Positions 1-6,947 are shown, counted from the first letter of the stretch. The stretch: 13,370 nucleotides of DNA from DUZB01 sp964407525 (GCA_964407525.1 CAYOWC010000117.1:1-13370), one strand, 5' to 3'. Translations and numbers: made by a program. The notes: generated by a model not told the origin, from the sequence alone.

Positions 1-147
1 CATTGCCAAGGCCGCATTGAGCGATGATTTTAATGCCGTTTGCAACAAGGAACAACAACTCCCCCGAAAATCTTTTGTGGACGCACTGTTGCGGATGGTC
101 GCCTGAACAAACAGCGCACAATTTCGGTGAAACTTCAGTCTCCTCAT
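1..147 (-). CDS. 5' end of a further gene of the molybdenum-hydroxylase operon, cut by window edge; frame uncertain
   Basis: An ATG at 147-145 has an ideal AGGAGG Shine-Dalgarno (154-159, 6 nt spacing) that overlaps the stop codon of the large subunit, so a coupled downstream gene begins here. Read from that ATG, the frame stays open for 49 codons to the edge, but the peptide (start MRRLKFHRNC) is rich in rare Arg codons and looks unlike a protein. The neighbouring frame, which is also the frame of the large subunit after its TAG stop, is open to the edge as well. It reads much more naturally, with CAVC, a further Cys in QQC, and a hydrophobic stretch ending AQCGLGN. That frame has no ATG or GTG near the ribosome site. 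A one-base indel just after the ATG would reconcile start and frame. Family not recognised; the Cys spacing hints at a metal or Fe-S protein, but this is a guess. Confidence 0.4.
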   Translation of the reverse strand, partial: MRRLKFHRNCALFVQATIRNSASTKDFRGSCCSLLQTALKSSLNAALAM

Positions 148-153
148 ATTCTG

Positions 154-159
154 CCTCCT
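154..159 (-). promoter_or_regulatory. Ribosome binding site AGGAGG for the edge gene
   Basis: AGGAGG on the minus strand, 6 nt before the ATG at 147-145. It overlaps the TAG stop (160-158) of the large subunit, as expected for translational coupling. It is the main evidence that a gene starts at 147. Confidence 0.7.
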
Positions 160-2578
160 ATGCCTTCCCCAACGCCTTAAGAACCTTGTCCGGAGTAATG
201 GGGAAGTCATCAATCCACTTCCCGATGGCGTTGTATACAGCAGGGCTGAACATGGCCGGGACAATGGTCGGCGTGGATTCCCCGATGCCGCAGGCCCCAT
301 AGGGACCATGGCCAAGACCGGTTTCCAGGTAGATGGCTTCGATGGGGCCGCTATCGTTCATGGCCGCATATTTATAGTCCAGGAGGTTGCGGTTCAGAAG
401 GACTCCTGTTTTTCGGTCCCAGATCATCTCTTCCGTAAGCGCCCTTCCCACACCCATGAAAGAACCTCCGTACATCTGCCCTTCTACCGCTTCAGGGGAG
501 ATAGCCTTGCCAACATCGTTAATGTTTACAAGCTTCTTCACCTCAATCTTCCCAGTCTCGGTATCCACCTCAATTTCCAGGAAATGAGCCTGTCGGCACA
601 GTCGTGGGCGCCCCGTGCTGATGGCATTGCCCCAGATTCCCTGGGTATGCCAGGCCCAGGCAATCACCGGAGCTTCCGTCCAGAACACACAGGAGTCGAA
701 CATGGGCATGGCTTTTTTAACGATTTTTTTGATGGCCTTCCGATTTTCAGGGTCTGACTTTACGTAGATTTCGAGACCTTCAATCTCCAGATCCTGCGGC
801 TCTACATCTTCGAATTTCTGGGCCGCCAATTCAAGAAGCATCCCTTTGGCCTTCCTGGCCGCCTTTCTCAGCACATTGCCGTTTGAGCACAGGCAACAGG
901 AACCGTCCGGCGACATCATAGCAAAACCTGAATCCAGGTCCTGAGTCTTGATATTGATGTTCTCAAAAGGCATATTCAATTCATCGGCCACTATCTGACA
1001 ATAAGTGGACCATGGATTGACGCCCACGTCGGCCTGGTGTCCGATGATGCTCACCGACCCGTCGTTTTCAATGAGAACGGCCGCGGAACCGGTCCCCCGG
1101 CAGTCATCCCATTCATGATCCCAGGTAAAGGCCATGCCGTGCATGCGGCCGTTGGGAAGCTTCCTGGCACCGGGAAGATGCCAGTTTTCATCCCAGTTGA
1201 TGGCTTTCTTGCCAGTCTCTATACACTCTTTCAGGCTGTCGATATCCGGGAATCCGTTCTCTTTCTTGTATTTTACAAGTGCCGATGTATCCTGGCCGGC
1301 ATAGCCATCGTTTTTCAGGGCCACCTCAGTGGGATCAAGACCCAGCTCCGCAGCCACATGCTCAAAGACCAGGGTAAAACAGAATACATTGGGCAGCTGT
1401 TCGCACCGGTGCCACCAGGCAGGTCCGATACTCACGTCCACGTTCACCGTCTCACATTTCAGGTTGGGAATCCTCGTGTTTTCGATAAAATGTTCGATGC
1501 CGTTGGTACACATATACACCGCAAAATTGTTGTGCATCTCCACGGCGGTGATGGTCCCGTCTTTCTTGGCCCCCACCTTGAAATCACTGATCATAATATC
1601 GCCCGATTCACCGAAAAAGGTTTCCGCCCGGTCATAGAGAAATTTGACCGGCTTTCCCGTCTTTCGAGCCAACAGGGCCGCCAGGACATTCATCCCGTTC
1701 TCGGAATTGTTGGAAGGATTGCCCCTTCCCCCAAAGGCGCATCCCATGTAGGGAGAATGGATGGAGATCTTGTTCATAGGGATGTCCAACCATTCGCTGA
1801 GGAGCATCTTTGCATGATAGGGCTGCTGTTGGTGAACCCACATCTCGATGTTGTCCCCGCGCCACCGGAGCACCACACACGGCATTTCGGCCCCGGCCCA
1901 TAGATGGGCTCGCCGCCTGGCACGAAATTCGATGATCGTATCCGCCTCCGAAAAGCCCTTGTCCATGTCCCCAACTTCGTGGGAATGCTCCACCAGGTCC
2001 CCACCGGAAATGGAGTTGGAGTCTTCTCCAGGCCGCAAAATGGGCGCATCCGGTTTCAACGCCTCCTCCTGGTCCAATACAAAAGGTAACTCTTCCCACT
2101 CGATGTCCACCAATCGAAGGGCCTCTGTGGCAATACCTTCGGTATCTGCAGCCACGGCCACCGCCATGGGCTGCCCCTCATAGAAGGCCTCATCTCCCAA
2201 GACCAGATGAACCGGTTTCAAAGCCCATCCGGCCAACGCCTTGTTGACCCATTCCGGTGCGAAATAACTCCCGTTCAACTCCTTACCAGCCACTTCGGGG
2301 TCATCGTATCGAATGATCGATCTTACGCCCAAAAGACCTTCGGCCTTGCTCGTATCCATACGCAGAATTCGGGCACGGGGATAGGGGGAGGCCAATATCC
2401 GAGCATACAGCATCCCCGGAATCTGAATATCCCGGTTATAGACGGCCTTTCCACTGGCCTTTTCATACCCATCCATCCGCCGGACCTCGCGCTTGCCCAC
2501 TTCCTTGAAGGTAATCTCCGGCATGTCCAGTCCAACCTTAAACTGGCCTTCTTCCTGTATCTTTTCGTAGTCTCCCAT
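158..2578 (-). CDS. Xanthine dehydrogenase-family molybdopterin-binding (large) subunit
   Basis: Large, Mo-cofactor-carrying subunit of a molybdenum hydroxylase, a family that hydroxylates or reduces C-H positions of aromatic heterocycles, aldehydes or CoA thioesters. At 806 residues it has the usual length of a stand-alone large subunit. It has the a/b hammerhead domain at about 35-170, then two Mo-cofactor domains. Visible motifs are HQQQPYHAKMLLSEWLDIP (249-267), the GCAFGGRG loop (279-286; usual form GGGFGGK), and GIGES at 764-768, whose E767 matches the family's catalytic Glu. No signal peptide, so it is probably cytoplasmic. The usual R-G-x-G-x-P loop reads WWHRCEQLP (388-396), and the usual G-Q-G before the QIxAxxL helix reads GVNPWSTYCQI, so it is a divergent subfamily. 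The ATG lies one base after the stop of the (2Fe-2S) subunit, with GGGGAG as Shine-Dalgarno, so the two are co-translated. The substrate cannot be named from sequence. Confidence 0.93.
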   Translation of the reverse strand: MGDYEKIQEEGQFKVGLDMPEITFKEVGKREVRRMDGYEKASGKAVYNRDIQIPGMLYARILASPYPRARILRMDTSKAEGLLGVRSIIRYDDPEVAGKELNGSYFAPEWVNKALAGWALKPVHLVLGDEAFYEGQPMAVAVAADTEGIATEALRLVDIEWEELPFVLDQEEALKPDAPILRPGEDSNSISGGDLVEHSHEVGDMDKGFSEADTIIEFRARRRAHLWAGAEMPCVVLRWRGDNIEMWVHQQQPYHAKMLLSEWLDIPMNKISIHSPYMGCAFGGRGNPSNNSENGMNVLAALLARKTGKPVKFLYDRAETFFGESGDIMISDFKVGAKKDGTITAVEMHNNFAVYMCTNGIEHFIENTRIPNLKCETVNVDVSIGPAWWHRCEQLPNVFCFTLVFEHVAAELGLDPTEVALKNDGYAGQDTSALVKYKKENGFPDIDSLKECIETGKKAINWDENWHLPGARKLPNGRMHGMAFTWDHEWDDCRGTGSAAVLIENDGSVSIIGHQADVGVNPWSTYCQIVADELNMPFENINIKTQDLDSGFAMMSPDGSCCLCSNGNVLRKAARKAKGMLLELAAQKFEDVEPQDLEIEGLEIYVKSDPENRKAIKKIVKKAMPMFDSCVFWTEAPVIAWAWHTQGIWGNAISTGRPRLCRQAHFLEIEVDTETGKIEVKKLVNINDVGKAISPEAVEGQMYGGSFMGVGRALTEEMIWDRKTGVLLNRNLLDYKYAAMNDSGPIEAIYLETGLGHGPYGACGIGESTPTIVPAMFSPAVYNAIGKWIDDFPITPDKVLKALGKA

Positions 2579-2579
2579 C

Positions 2580-3164
2580 TTAGTTCTCCCCTTTCAGATG
2601 TTCAGCCGCCTCAAGCACAGCTTTGGGGTGCTGGGGATAGGTTCCGCAACGGCAGAGATTCCCCGACAGCGCCTTACGAACCTCCTCTTCCGTGGGTTCC
2701 GGGTTCTTGTCCAGAAGGGCCTTGGCCGTGGTAATAAATCCAGGCGTACAATACCCGCACTGCATGGTATGGTGTTTCACATAACTGTCTACCAGTGGAT
2801 GGCCCGCCTCTGCGATCCCTTCCGCCGTTTCAATGACCATTCCATCGCACTCTATGGCGAAGGTCATGCAGGACAGAATCGGCCTGCCATCCATGATCAC
2901 CGTACACGATCCACAGGCCCCCCGGTCGCAGAACATCTTGATCCCCAACAGGCCCAGTCGATCGTGAAGAAGATGATACAGAGTCCATTCGGGTTCCACA
3001 TGGACCTGATGCCTTTCCCCATTCACGGTCAGGGTAATCGTACCTTCGGGCACAGGTGTTGACTCTTGCCTGTGTTCTTTAAGTGCGTGTTCTTTTAAAG
3101 TTTCGAATGTGTCAAAAGCCATATTGCAATACGGACACAAGTATTTTTCTTTTTCTGTTTTCAC
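2580..3164 (-). CDS. (2Fe-2S) small subunit of molybdenum hydroxylase with N-terminal C2H2 zinc finger
   Basis: Electron-transfer subunit of the XDH family carrying two [2Fe-2S] clusters, partner of the downstream large subunit. From the GTG start (194 residues) the plant-type ferredoxin cluster is C79-x4-C84-x2-C87-x11-C99. The second, helical-domain cluster is C136-x2-C139-x31-C171-x-C173. Both are complete. The family is usually about 150-165 residues; here about 40 extra N-terminal residues hold C10-x2-C13-x12-H26-x4-H31, an exact classical C2H2 zinc-finger spacing with the hydrophobic F and L positions between. I chose GTG at 3164-3162 because AGGAGG (3174-3179) lies 9 nt before it. An in-frame TTG at 3182 sits immediately upstream of that Shine-Dalgarno and is unlikely. 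First gene of its operon, separated from the transporter operon by a terminator. The role of the finger is unknown; it could bind Zn, DNA or a partner, or aid assembly. Confidence 0.93.
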   Translation of the reverse strand: MKTEKEKYLCPYCNMAFDTFETLKEHALKEHRQESTPVPEGTITLTVNGERHQVHVEPEWTLYHLLHDRLGLLGIKMFCDRGACGSCTVIMDGRPILSCMTFAIECDGMVIETAEGIAEAGHPLVDSYVKHHTMQCGYCTPGFITTAKALLDKNPEPTEEEVRKALSGNLCRCGTYPQHPKAVLEAAEHLKGEN

Positions 3165-3173
3165 CTTCGTGAA

Positions 3174-3179
3174 CCTCCT
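3174..3179 (-). promoter_or_regulatory. Ribosome binding site AGGAGG deciding the GTG start of the (2Fe-2S) subunit
   Basis: AGGAGG on the minus strand, 9 nt before GTG 3164-3162. The in-frame TTG 3182-3180 lies immediately upstream of it with no site of its own, so the GTG start is preferred. The zinc finger lies downstream of this start and is part of the translated protein. Confidence 0.75.
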
Positions 3180-3256
3180 CAAATTATTCTCTTACTCATA
3201 ACGCAGACTTCAACAAATAGTTAGGTAGTCGAGTCGTTGAGTTGGAGAATTAACAC

Positions 3257-3496
3257 GTGAAATCAACCATGCCCATTCAGCTCCATCAGATGTCCAATTT
3301 GGGGGTGAAAGGATTAGCTTCGAATAAGAATAACCACTTCCCTACTCAACTACTTAGCGAGGTCTGTAATAGAATTTCCTGTTGGGGTTCATACTTCACC
3401 CAAACCTACGGACCTTCTACAGTACTTCGTTGGAGGAGGGCACCCGTGTTAACCGGAAAAGCATGGGGTAGAACCGAGCCCGTTATGTACTTGTGA
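3257..3496 (+). CDS. Possible small plus-strand gene, 79 residues, unknown
   Basis: GTG at 3257 is preceded by GGAG with 9 nt spacing. The frame is open for 79 codons, and its stop lies 24 bases before the palindrome at 3521, whose plus-strand side ends in eight T residues. It is divergent from the molybdenum-hydroxylase operon, 92 bases away. The peptide is basic and rich in Trp, Arg, Ser and Thr, with no motif, membrane helix or signal peptide that I recognise, and the codon pattern is not convincingly coding. It could be a real small gene, a transcribed non-coding RNA ending at the terminator, a decayed mobile-element end, or chance. Low confidence. Confidence 0.2.
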   Translation: MKSTMPIQLHQMSNLGVKGLASNKNNHFPTQLLSEVCNRISCWGSYFTQTYGPSTVLRWRRAPVLTGKAWGRTEPVMYL

Positions 3497-3520
3497 ATTG
3501 GCCGGATAAGCGAAAACTCC

Positions 3521-3559
3521 AAAAGCCGCATCCCGCCAGGCGGGATGCGGCTTTTTTTT
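3521..3559. terminator. Rho-independent terminator, bidirectional, closing the transporter operon
   Basis: Perfect palindrome: arms 3521-3537 and 3539-3555 (17 bp each) around a single A at 3538. The core CCGCATCCCGCC gives a very GC-rich stem. The plus side runs into T8 (3552-3559); the minus side has T4 after the stem. It lies about 100 bases downstream of the last ATPase stop, so it should end minus-strand transporter transcripts. The longer T run suggests it also stops plus-strand transcription. Confidence 0.88.
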
Positions 3560-3655
3560 GCCGAGGCTGGACGGAACCCTTTTCACCGTTCCAGGGAGGG
3601 GGGTCGCTATAAGAATGGGGCGCTTCCAGGGTTCGTCAATGTCATATCGCCTTTC

Positions 3656-4753
3656 TCACGACTTGAATTTGATCAGGGCCTTTCCGCTTTTCTCATCAAA
3701 AATATGGACATCCTCCGGGGCCGCCGTAAGCCAGATGCTTTCGGATTCTTTCACCAGGAAATCAATGGGAACCATCGCCTTCAGGATGGTACCGTTGAGA
3801 CTGAGAGTCAGACTTCGTTCTTCCCCCAGATATTCTACCACATCAACCCGTGTCTTCACGCCCGACGCGACAGGTTCCTTGGAAGCCTTTATGTTTTCCG
3901 GCCGGACCCCCACCACGACAGGAGAGTTCTCATGGGATTTCGGGATCGATTCCTTCACCGCCCAGGAAACGGGAGTGCCACCACTATGCACGGAAACCTG
4001 ATTTGGCCCCTCCACCTTTCCCTCCAGAAAATTCATGGCGGGTTCACCGATAAAGCCTGCAACGAACTGGTTCGCGGGTAAGTTGAGAAGATCGTCGGCT
4101 GTTCCCACCTGCTGGATGAGGCCCATGCTCATGACAATAATCTTGTCGGCCAAGGCAACAGCTTCTTCCTGGTCATGGGTCACATAGATGGTAGTGGTAT
4201 GCAATTCGTCATGGATTCTGCGGATCCTGGCCCGGATCACAACTCGCACCCGCTGATCCATATGGGACAAAGGCTCGTCAAGAAGCAATACGGAAGGATC
4301 CCTCACCAGGGCCCGTGCCAGGGAAACCCTCTGCTGCTGGCCACCGCTCAGCTTTCCCGGTTTTCTCTTGAGGACCTCCGTCAGCTCAAGGTCCTCCGCG
4401 ATTCCACGGACTTTTTGGTCAATGACCCTCTTGTCCACGCCTTTCGCCAGGAGCGGAAACCCTATGTTGTCATAGACCGTCAATGGTGGATAAAGGGCAT
4501 AGGATTCGAACGCCAGAGCGATATTTCGGTCACGGGGGCTCAGGTCATTGACCACTTTGCCGTCAAAGAGCATCTCCCCTTTGGTGACCTCCTCGAGCCC
4601 CGCAAGCATGCGCAGGGTAGAACTTTTTCCGCACCCGGAGGGTCCCAGGAGCGCCACAAATTCCTCGTTTTCGCACAAAAAATTCACATCCTTCACTGCG
4701 ACCACATCCTCACCGTAGATTTTCCAAACATGCTTTACTTCGACTGTACTCAT
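3656..4753 (-). CDS. ABC transporter ATP-binding protein, MalK/UgpC-like (second ATPase)
   Basis: Cytoplasmic ATPase of the CUT1-type importer encoded upstream; 365 residues, usual for MalK-like subunits. The N-terminal nucleotide-binding domain has Walker A GPSGCGKSS (37-45), signature LSGGQ (135-139), Walker B VLLLDEP (155-161) with catalytic E160, D-loop SHMD in place of SNLD, and switch H193. The C-terminal TOBE/OB-type region (about 240-365) has the typical GVRPENI segment. The Q-loop reads AFESYALYP, so the usual Gln is Glu at position 83. ATG 4753-4751 has AGGAAAG upstream and starts 11 bases after the stop of the other ATPase gene. The two ATPases probably form a heterodimer, because both keep all other catalytic motifs. 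Last gene of the operon; the terminator follows at 3521-3559. Confidence 0.94.
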   Translation of the reverse strand: MSTVEVKHVWKIYGEDVVAVKDVNFLCENEEFVALLGPSGCGKSSTLRMLAGLEEVTKGEMLFDGKVVNDLSPRDRNIALAFESYALYPPLTVYDNIGFPLLAKGVDKRVIDQKVRGIAEDLELTEVLKRKPGKLSGGQQQRVSLARALVRDPSVLLLDEPLSHMDQRVRVVIRARIRRIHDELHTTTIYVTHDQEEAVALADKIIVMSMGLIQQVGTADDLLNLPANQFVAGFIGEPAMNFLEGKVEGPNQVSVHSGGTPVSWAVKESIPKSHENSPVVVGVRPENIKASKEPVASGVKTRVDVVEYLGEERSLTLSLNGTILKAMVPIDFLVKESESIWLTAAPEDVHIFDEKSGKALIKFKS

Positions 4754-4764
4754 GAGATTCTTTC

Positions 4765-5883
4765 CTATTTCGTGAGTTCCACGCTTTTTTTGAAGAAATA
4801 CAAATTGTTCTGATCAATCTCCACCCACACCTTATCACCGACCTTCAAGCGGAGGTCGTTATCCACCAGGCCCAGGAAAAAATTGTGGGTAAGTTCGAAG
4901 GTGACCACCGTGCTCTTGGCCTCCCGAACGGTCACATACACAGGGAGCTCGAAGGCGTTATCCGACGACCTCTCCATCGAAATGCGTACGTTCTTGGGCC
5001 GCACCCCGATTCGCACCATCCGCTTGCCCTCTTCTTCCCAGGAAATCTCTTCCATTCGGGAAAGAAGTCCTTTATCTACGGGAAAGCGGAAAATTCCCTC
5101 TGCCTGGAGAAATATCCGATCGTTCTCACTCACTATCTCCACGTCCACCAGATTGATGGGAGGATCTCCCATGAGCCTGGCCACGAAATCGGTTGCCGGA
5201 GTCTCATACATTTGTTCGGGAGTCCCGATCTGTTCCACATTCCCCTTACTTATGGCCATAATGCGATCCGAAAGGCCCAGGGCCTCCCGGTAATTGTGGG
5301 TCACATAGAGGATGGTGGTCCCCAGTTGATGGGCCAATTGTTTCAAGGTGCTTCTCGCTGAAATCTTTAGTTTTGCGTCCAGATGCGCGATAGGTTCATC
5401 CAGCAGATAGGCCTGCGGCCTCCGCACCATGGCTCGTGCCAACGAAACCCGTTGTTTCTGACCGCCGCTGAGCTGATCCGGTTTCCTGTCCAGAAAGGTT
5501 TCGATACCCAAGAGTGTGGTGATTTCCAGGACCCGTTCTTTTTCCTGGATCGGGGTCAACTCCTTCTTTCGTCGGGGCGCCCTCAACGGAAAGGCGATAT
5601 TATCATACACGGTGAATTGAGGGTAGAGGGCATAGTTCTCAAAGGCCATGGCCACATCCCTGTCCTCGGGTGTGAAATGGTTCACCATCTGGTCGCCGAT
5701 GTAGATCTGCCCTTCGGTAGGCTGTTTGATCCCCGCAATCAGTTCCAGGGTGGTTGTCTTTCCAGCTCCAGAGGGGCCTAAGAGGGTAAAGAATTCCCCT
5801 TCAGGACAGTCAAAGCTGACGTTGTTCAGAGCAACCATGTTTCCGTATTTCATCGTCACATTTTCTAGCTTCACACCTGCCAT
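4765..5883 (-). CDS. ABC transporter ATP-binding protein, MalK/UgpC-like (first ATPase)
   Basis: Partner ATPase, 372 residues. Walker A GPSGAGKTT (36-44), signature LSGGQ (138-142), Walker B LLDEP with D162 and catalytic E163, D-loop AHLD, switch H196 in VTHNYREA. A C-terminal regulatory domain of about 130 residues contains GVRPKNVRI. As in its neighbour, the Q-loop Gln is replaced by Glu (E82 in AFENYALYP). ATG 5883-5881 is preceded by AAGGA with 6 nt spacing and lies 9 bases after the small membrane protein gene. Clear sequence differences from the other ATPase outside the motifs point to an old paralogous pair rather than a recent copy. Two distinct ATPases in one CUT1 operon is a feature I associate with glycerol-type (GlpS/GlpT) importers. 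Confidence 0.94.
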   Translation of the reverse strand: MAGVKLENVTMKYGNMVALNNVSFDCPEGEFFTLLGPSGAGKTTTLELIAGIKQPTEGQIYIGDQMVNHFTPEDRDVAMAFENYALYPQFTVYDNIAFPLRAPRRKKELTPIQEKERVLEITTLLGIETFLDRKPDQLSGGQKQRVSLARAMVRRPQAYLLDEPIAHLDAKLKISARSTLKQLAHQLGTTILYVTHNYREALGLSDRIMAISKGNVEQIGTPEQMYETPATDFVARLMGDPPINLVDVEIVSENDRIFLQAEGIFRFPVDKGLLSRMEEISWEEEGKRMVRIGVRPKNVRISMERSSDNAFELPVYVTVREAKSTVVTFELTHNFFLGLVDNDLRLKVGDKVWVEIDQNNLYFFKKSVELTK

Positions 5884-5892
5884 TGCTTTTCC

Positions 5893-6078
5893 TTACTCCC
5901 CTGATTGGTTTTCTTCCGTCTTTGGCCTGGGAACAAATTTTATGGTCGCCAACAAAGCGATAATTCCGACGATGGCGCCCACCCACATGGGGGCATATTC
6001 TTCCAACATTCCAAGCCAAAAAAGATTAATGCCCAAAAACACCATGATTCCCCAAAAAAGTCTGTCACCAAATTCCAT
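5893..6078 (-). CDS. Small two-helix membrane protein of the ABC transporter operon (resembles DUF2160/GlpU-type)
   Basis: 61 residues with two predicted membrane helices (about 8-25 and 31-49) joined by a short acidic turn, LEEYAP, and a charged C-terminal tail, RPKTEENQSGE. ATG 6078-6076 has GAGG 8 nt upstream; the stop is 9 bases from the first ATPase gene, so it is co-translated with the ATPases. From memory, GDRLFWG followed by a helix and the WLG turn resembles the second half of the small DUF2160 membrane proteins found in glycerol-type ABC importer operons, which are longer (about 90 residues). I infer it is an accessory subunit of this importer. If the homology is wrong, it is an unassigned small membrane protein whose gene position still ties it to the transporter. 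Confidence 0.75.
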   Translation of the reverse strand: MEFGDRLFWGIMVFLGINLFWLGMLEEYAPMWVGAIVGIIALLATIKFVPRPKTEENQSGE

Positions 6079-6110
6079 TGTCCAATCCTCAGATAATTGG
6101 TTACGTCGTC

Positions 6111-6142
6111 AAAAGTCCCTCAGGTTGCCTGTGGAGACTTTT
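6111..6142 (-). terminator. Stem-loop just after the MalG-type permease gene, terminator- or attenuator-like
   Basis: On the minus strand the outer arms AAAAGTC and GACTTTT enclose an inner CAGG/CCTG pair with loop CAA and a one-base bulge, and a four-T stretch ends the right arm. It begins within a few bases of the permease stop (6144-6146) and precedes the small-protein gene by about 30 bases. The short T run suggests partial termination or RNA stabilisation rather than a full stop, since the ATPase genes downstream must be expressed. Confidence 0.45.
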
Positions 6143-6143
6143 T

Positions 6144-6947
6144 TTAGCCCTTTACTGCACCAAAGGTCAGGCCACGAATGATGTACCGTTGCATAAACCA
6201 GGCTGCAAGCAGTGTAGGCAGAATGGCAACGCCCATCAAGGCAGCCATGGGTCCCCATTGGATTTCCACCGAACCCCAGAATGTGGAGAGGCCTACCGAA
6301 ACCGTCCTGGCCACCTTCCGGGTAAAGAGAAAGGCAAAAAAGAACTCATTCCACGACCAGATGAGGCAAAACGCCGTCGTAATGGCCACCCCGGGCTTGA
6401 TGAGGGGAAATACAATCTTTCGAAGCACAGCAAACTGGCTGTATCCATCCACCCGGGCTGCATTCTCCAATTCCTGGGGAATCTCCCGAAAGAACCCGTA
6501 GAGCAAAAAGGTGGCAAAGGACATATTGAAATAGACATAGAGGAGGATAAGCCCCAGATGGGTGTCTAAAAGGCCGATATCCCTGTAAGCAAAGAAAAAG
6601 GGCAGCGCCGCGACCACACCGGGGAACATCCTTGTGGAAATAGTCACGAAAAGGAGGTGCCCCTTACCGGTCTTGAACCGGGCAAAGCTGTAGGCCGCCG
6701 GCAAAGAGACGAAGATCACGATGGCCGTACTGAAAATACAGACGATCAGGGAATTCCACAACTCTTTGAATGAAGGCCTCACATTGGTAATATAGTTATA
6801 ATTATACAATGTGGGCTCAAAAATGAGCTTATCGGGCCTGAAAATATCTGCGGGGGCCTTGAATGACGTGACATAGACCCAGGCAATGGGAAAAACAAAC
6901 CCTATCAGCATGATGACTATGACGAGATAAAAAAGTACGCGTTTCAC
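6144..6947 (-). CDS. Carbohydrate-type ABC transporter permease, MalG/UgpE-like
   Basis: Inner-membrane permease of a CUT1 importer, 267 residues, with about six hydrophobic helices, the first at 5-27. The cytoplasmic EAA loop that docks onto the ATPases is seen as ENAARVDGY followed by FAVLRKIVFPLIKP (about 160-185). The C terminus RGLTFGAVKG is typical of MalG-type subunits. The start is GTG 6947-6945, supported by AGGAGG at 6958-6963 with 10 nt spacing; no ATG serves better. It pairs with the MalF-type permease at 7126-8046. The 178-base gap to that gene is longer than usual for a permease pair. Confidence 0.95.
   Translation of the reverse strand: MKRVLFYLVIVIMLIGFVFPIAWVYVTSFKAPADIFRPDKLIFEPTLYNYNYITNVRPSFKELWNSLIVCIFSTAIVIFVSLPAAYSFARFKTGKGHLLFVTISTRMFPGVVAALPFFFAYRDIGLLDTHLGLILLYVYFNMSFATFLLYGFFREIPQELENAARVDGYSQFAVLRKIVFPLIKPGVAITTAFCLIWSWNEFFFAFLFTRKVARTVSVGLSTFWGSVEIQWGPMAALMGVAILPTLLAAWFMQRYIIRGLTFGAVKG

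Larger units (their letters stand above)
3165..3520. other. Intergenic region between the molybdenum-hydroxylase operon and the transporter terminator
   Basis: About 350 bases with no recognised gene. It must hold the promoter of the minus-strand molybdenum-hydroxylase operon, because a terminator lies behind it, but I see no convincing -35/-10 pair. Two related AT-rich stretches with an ACTCAAC core lie in opposite orientation at about 3216-3247 and 3340-3357 and may be remnants of a small inverted-repeat element. A plus-strand open frame of 79 codons lies inside and is listed separately. The block around 3381-3510 has an unusual composition but matches no element I can name. Confidence 0.5.

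Noticed and set aside
1037..1903. Plus-strand open frame of 288 codons
   Set aside because: Antisense to the molybdopterin subunit, which has clear family motifs over the same bases; no ribosome site or recognisable domain.
3165..3182. TTG at 3182 as the start of the (2Fe-2S) subunit
   Set aside because: It precedes the AGGAGG Shine-Dalgarno directly; the GTG at 3164 is correctly spaced from it.
3216..3357. Inverted ACTCAAC-containing stretches as ends of an insertion sequence
   Set aside because: The match is short and imperfect, there is no transposase inside, and no target duplication is evident; kept only as a note.
3545..4081. Plus-strand open frame of 178 codons near the terminator
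   Set aside because: Starts inside the terminator and runs antisense to the ATPase gene; no motif.
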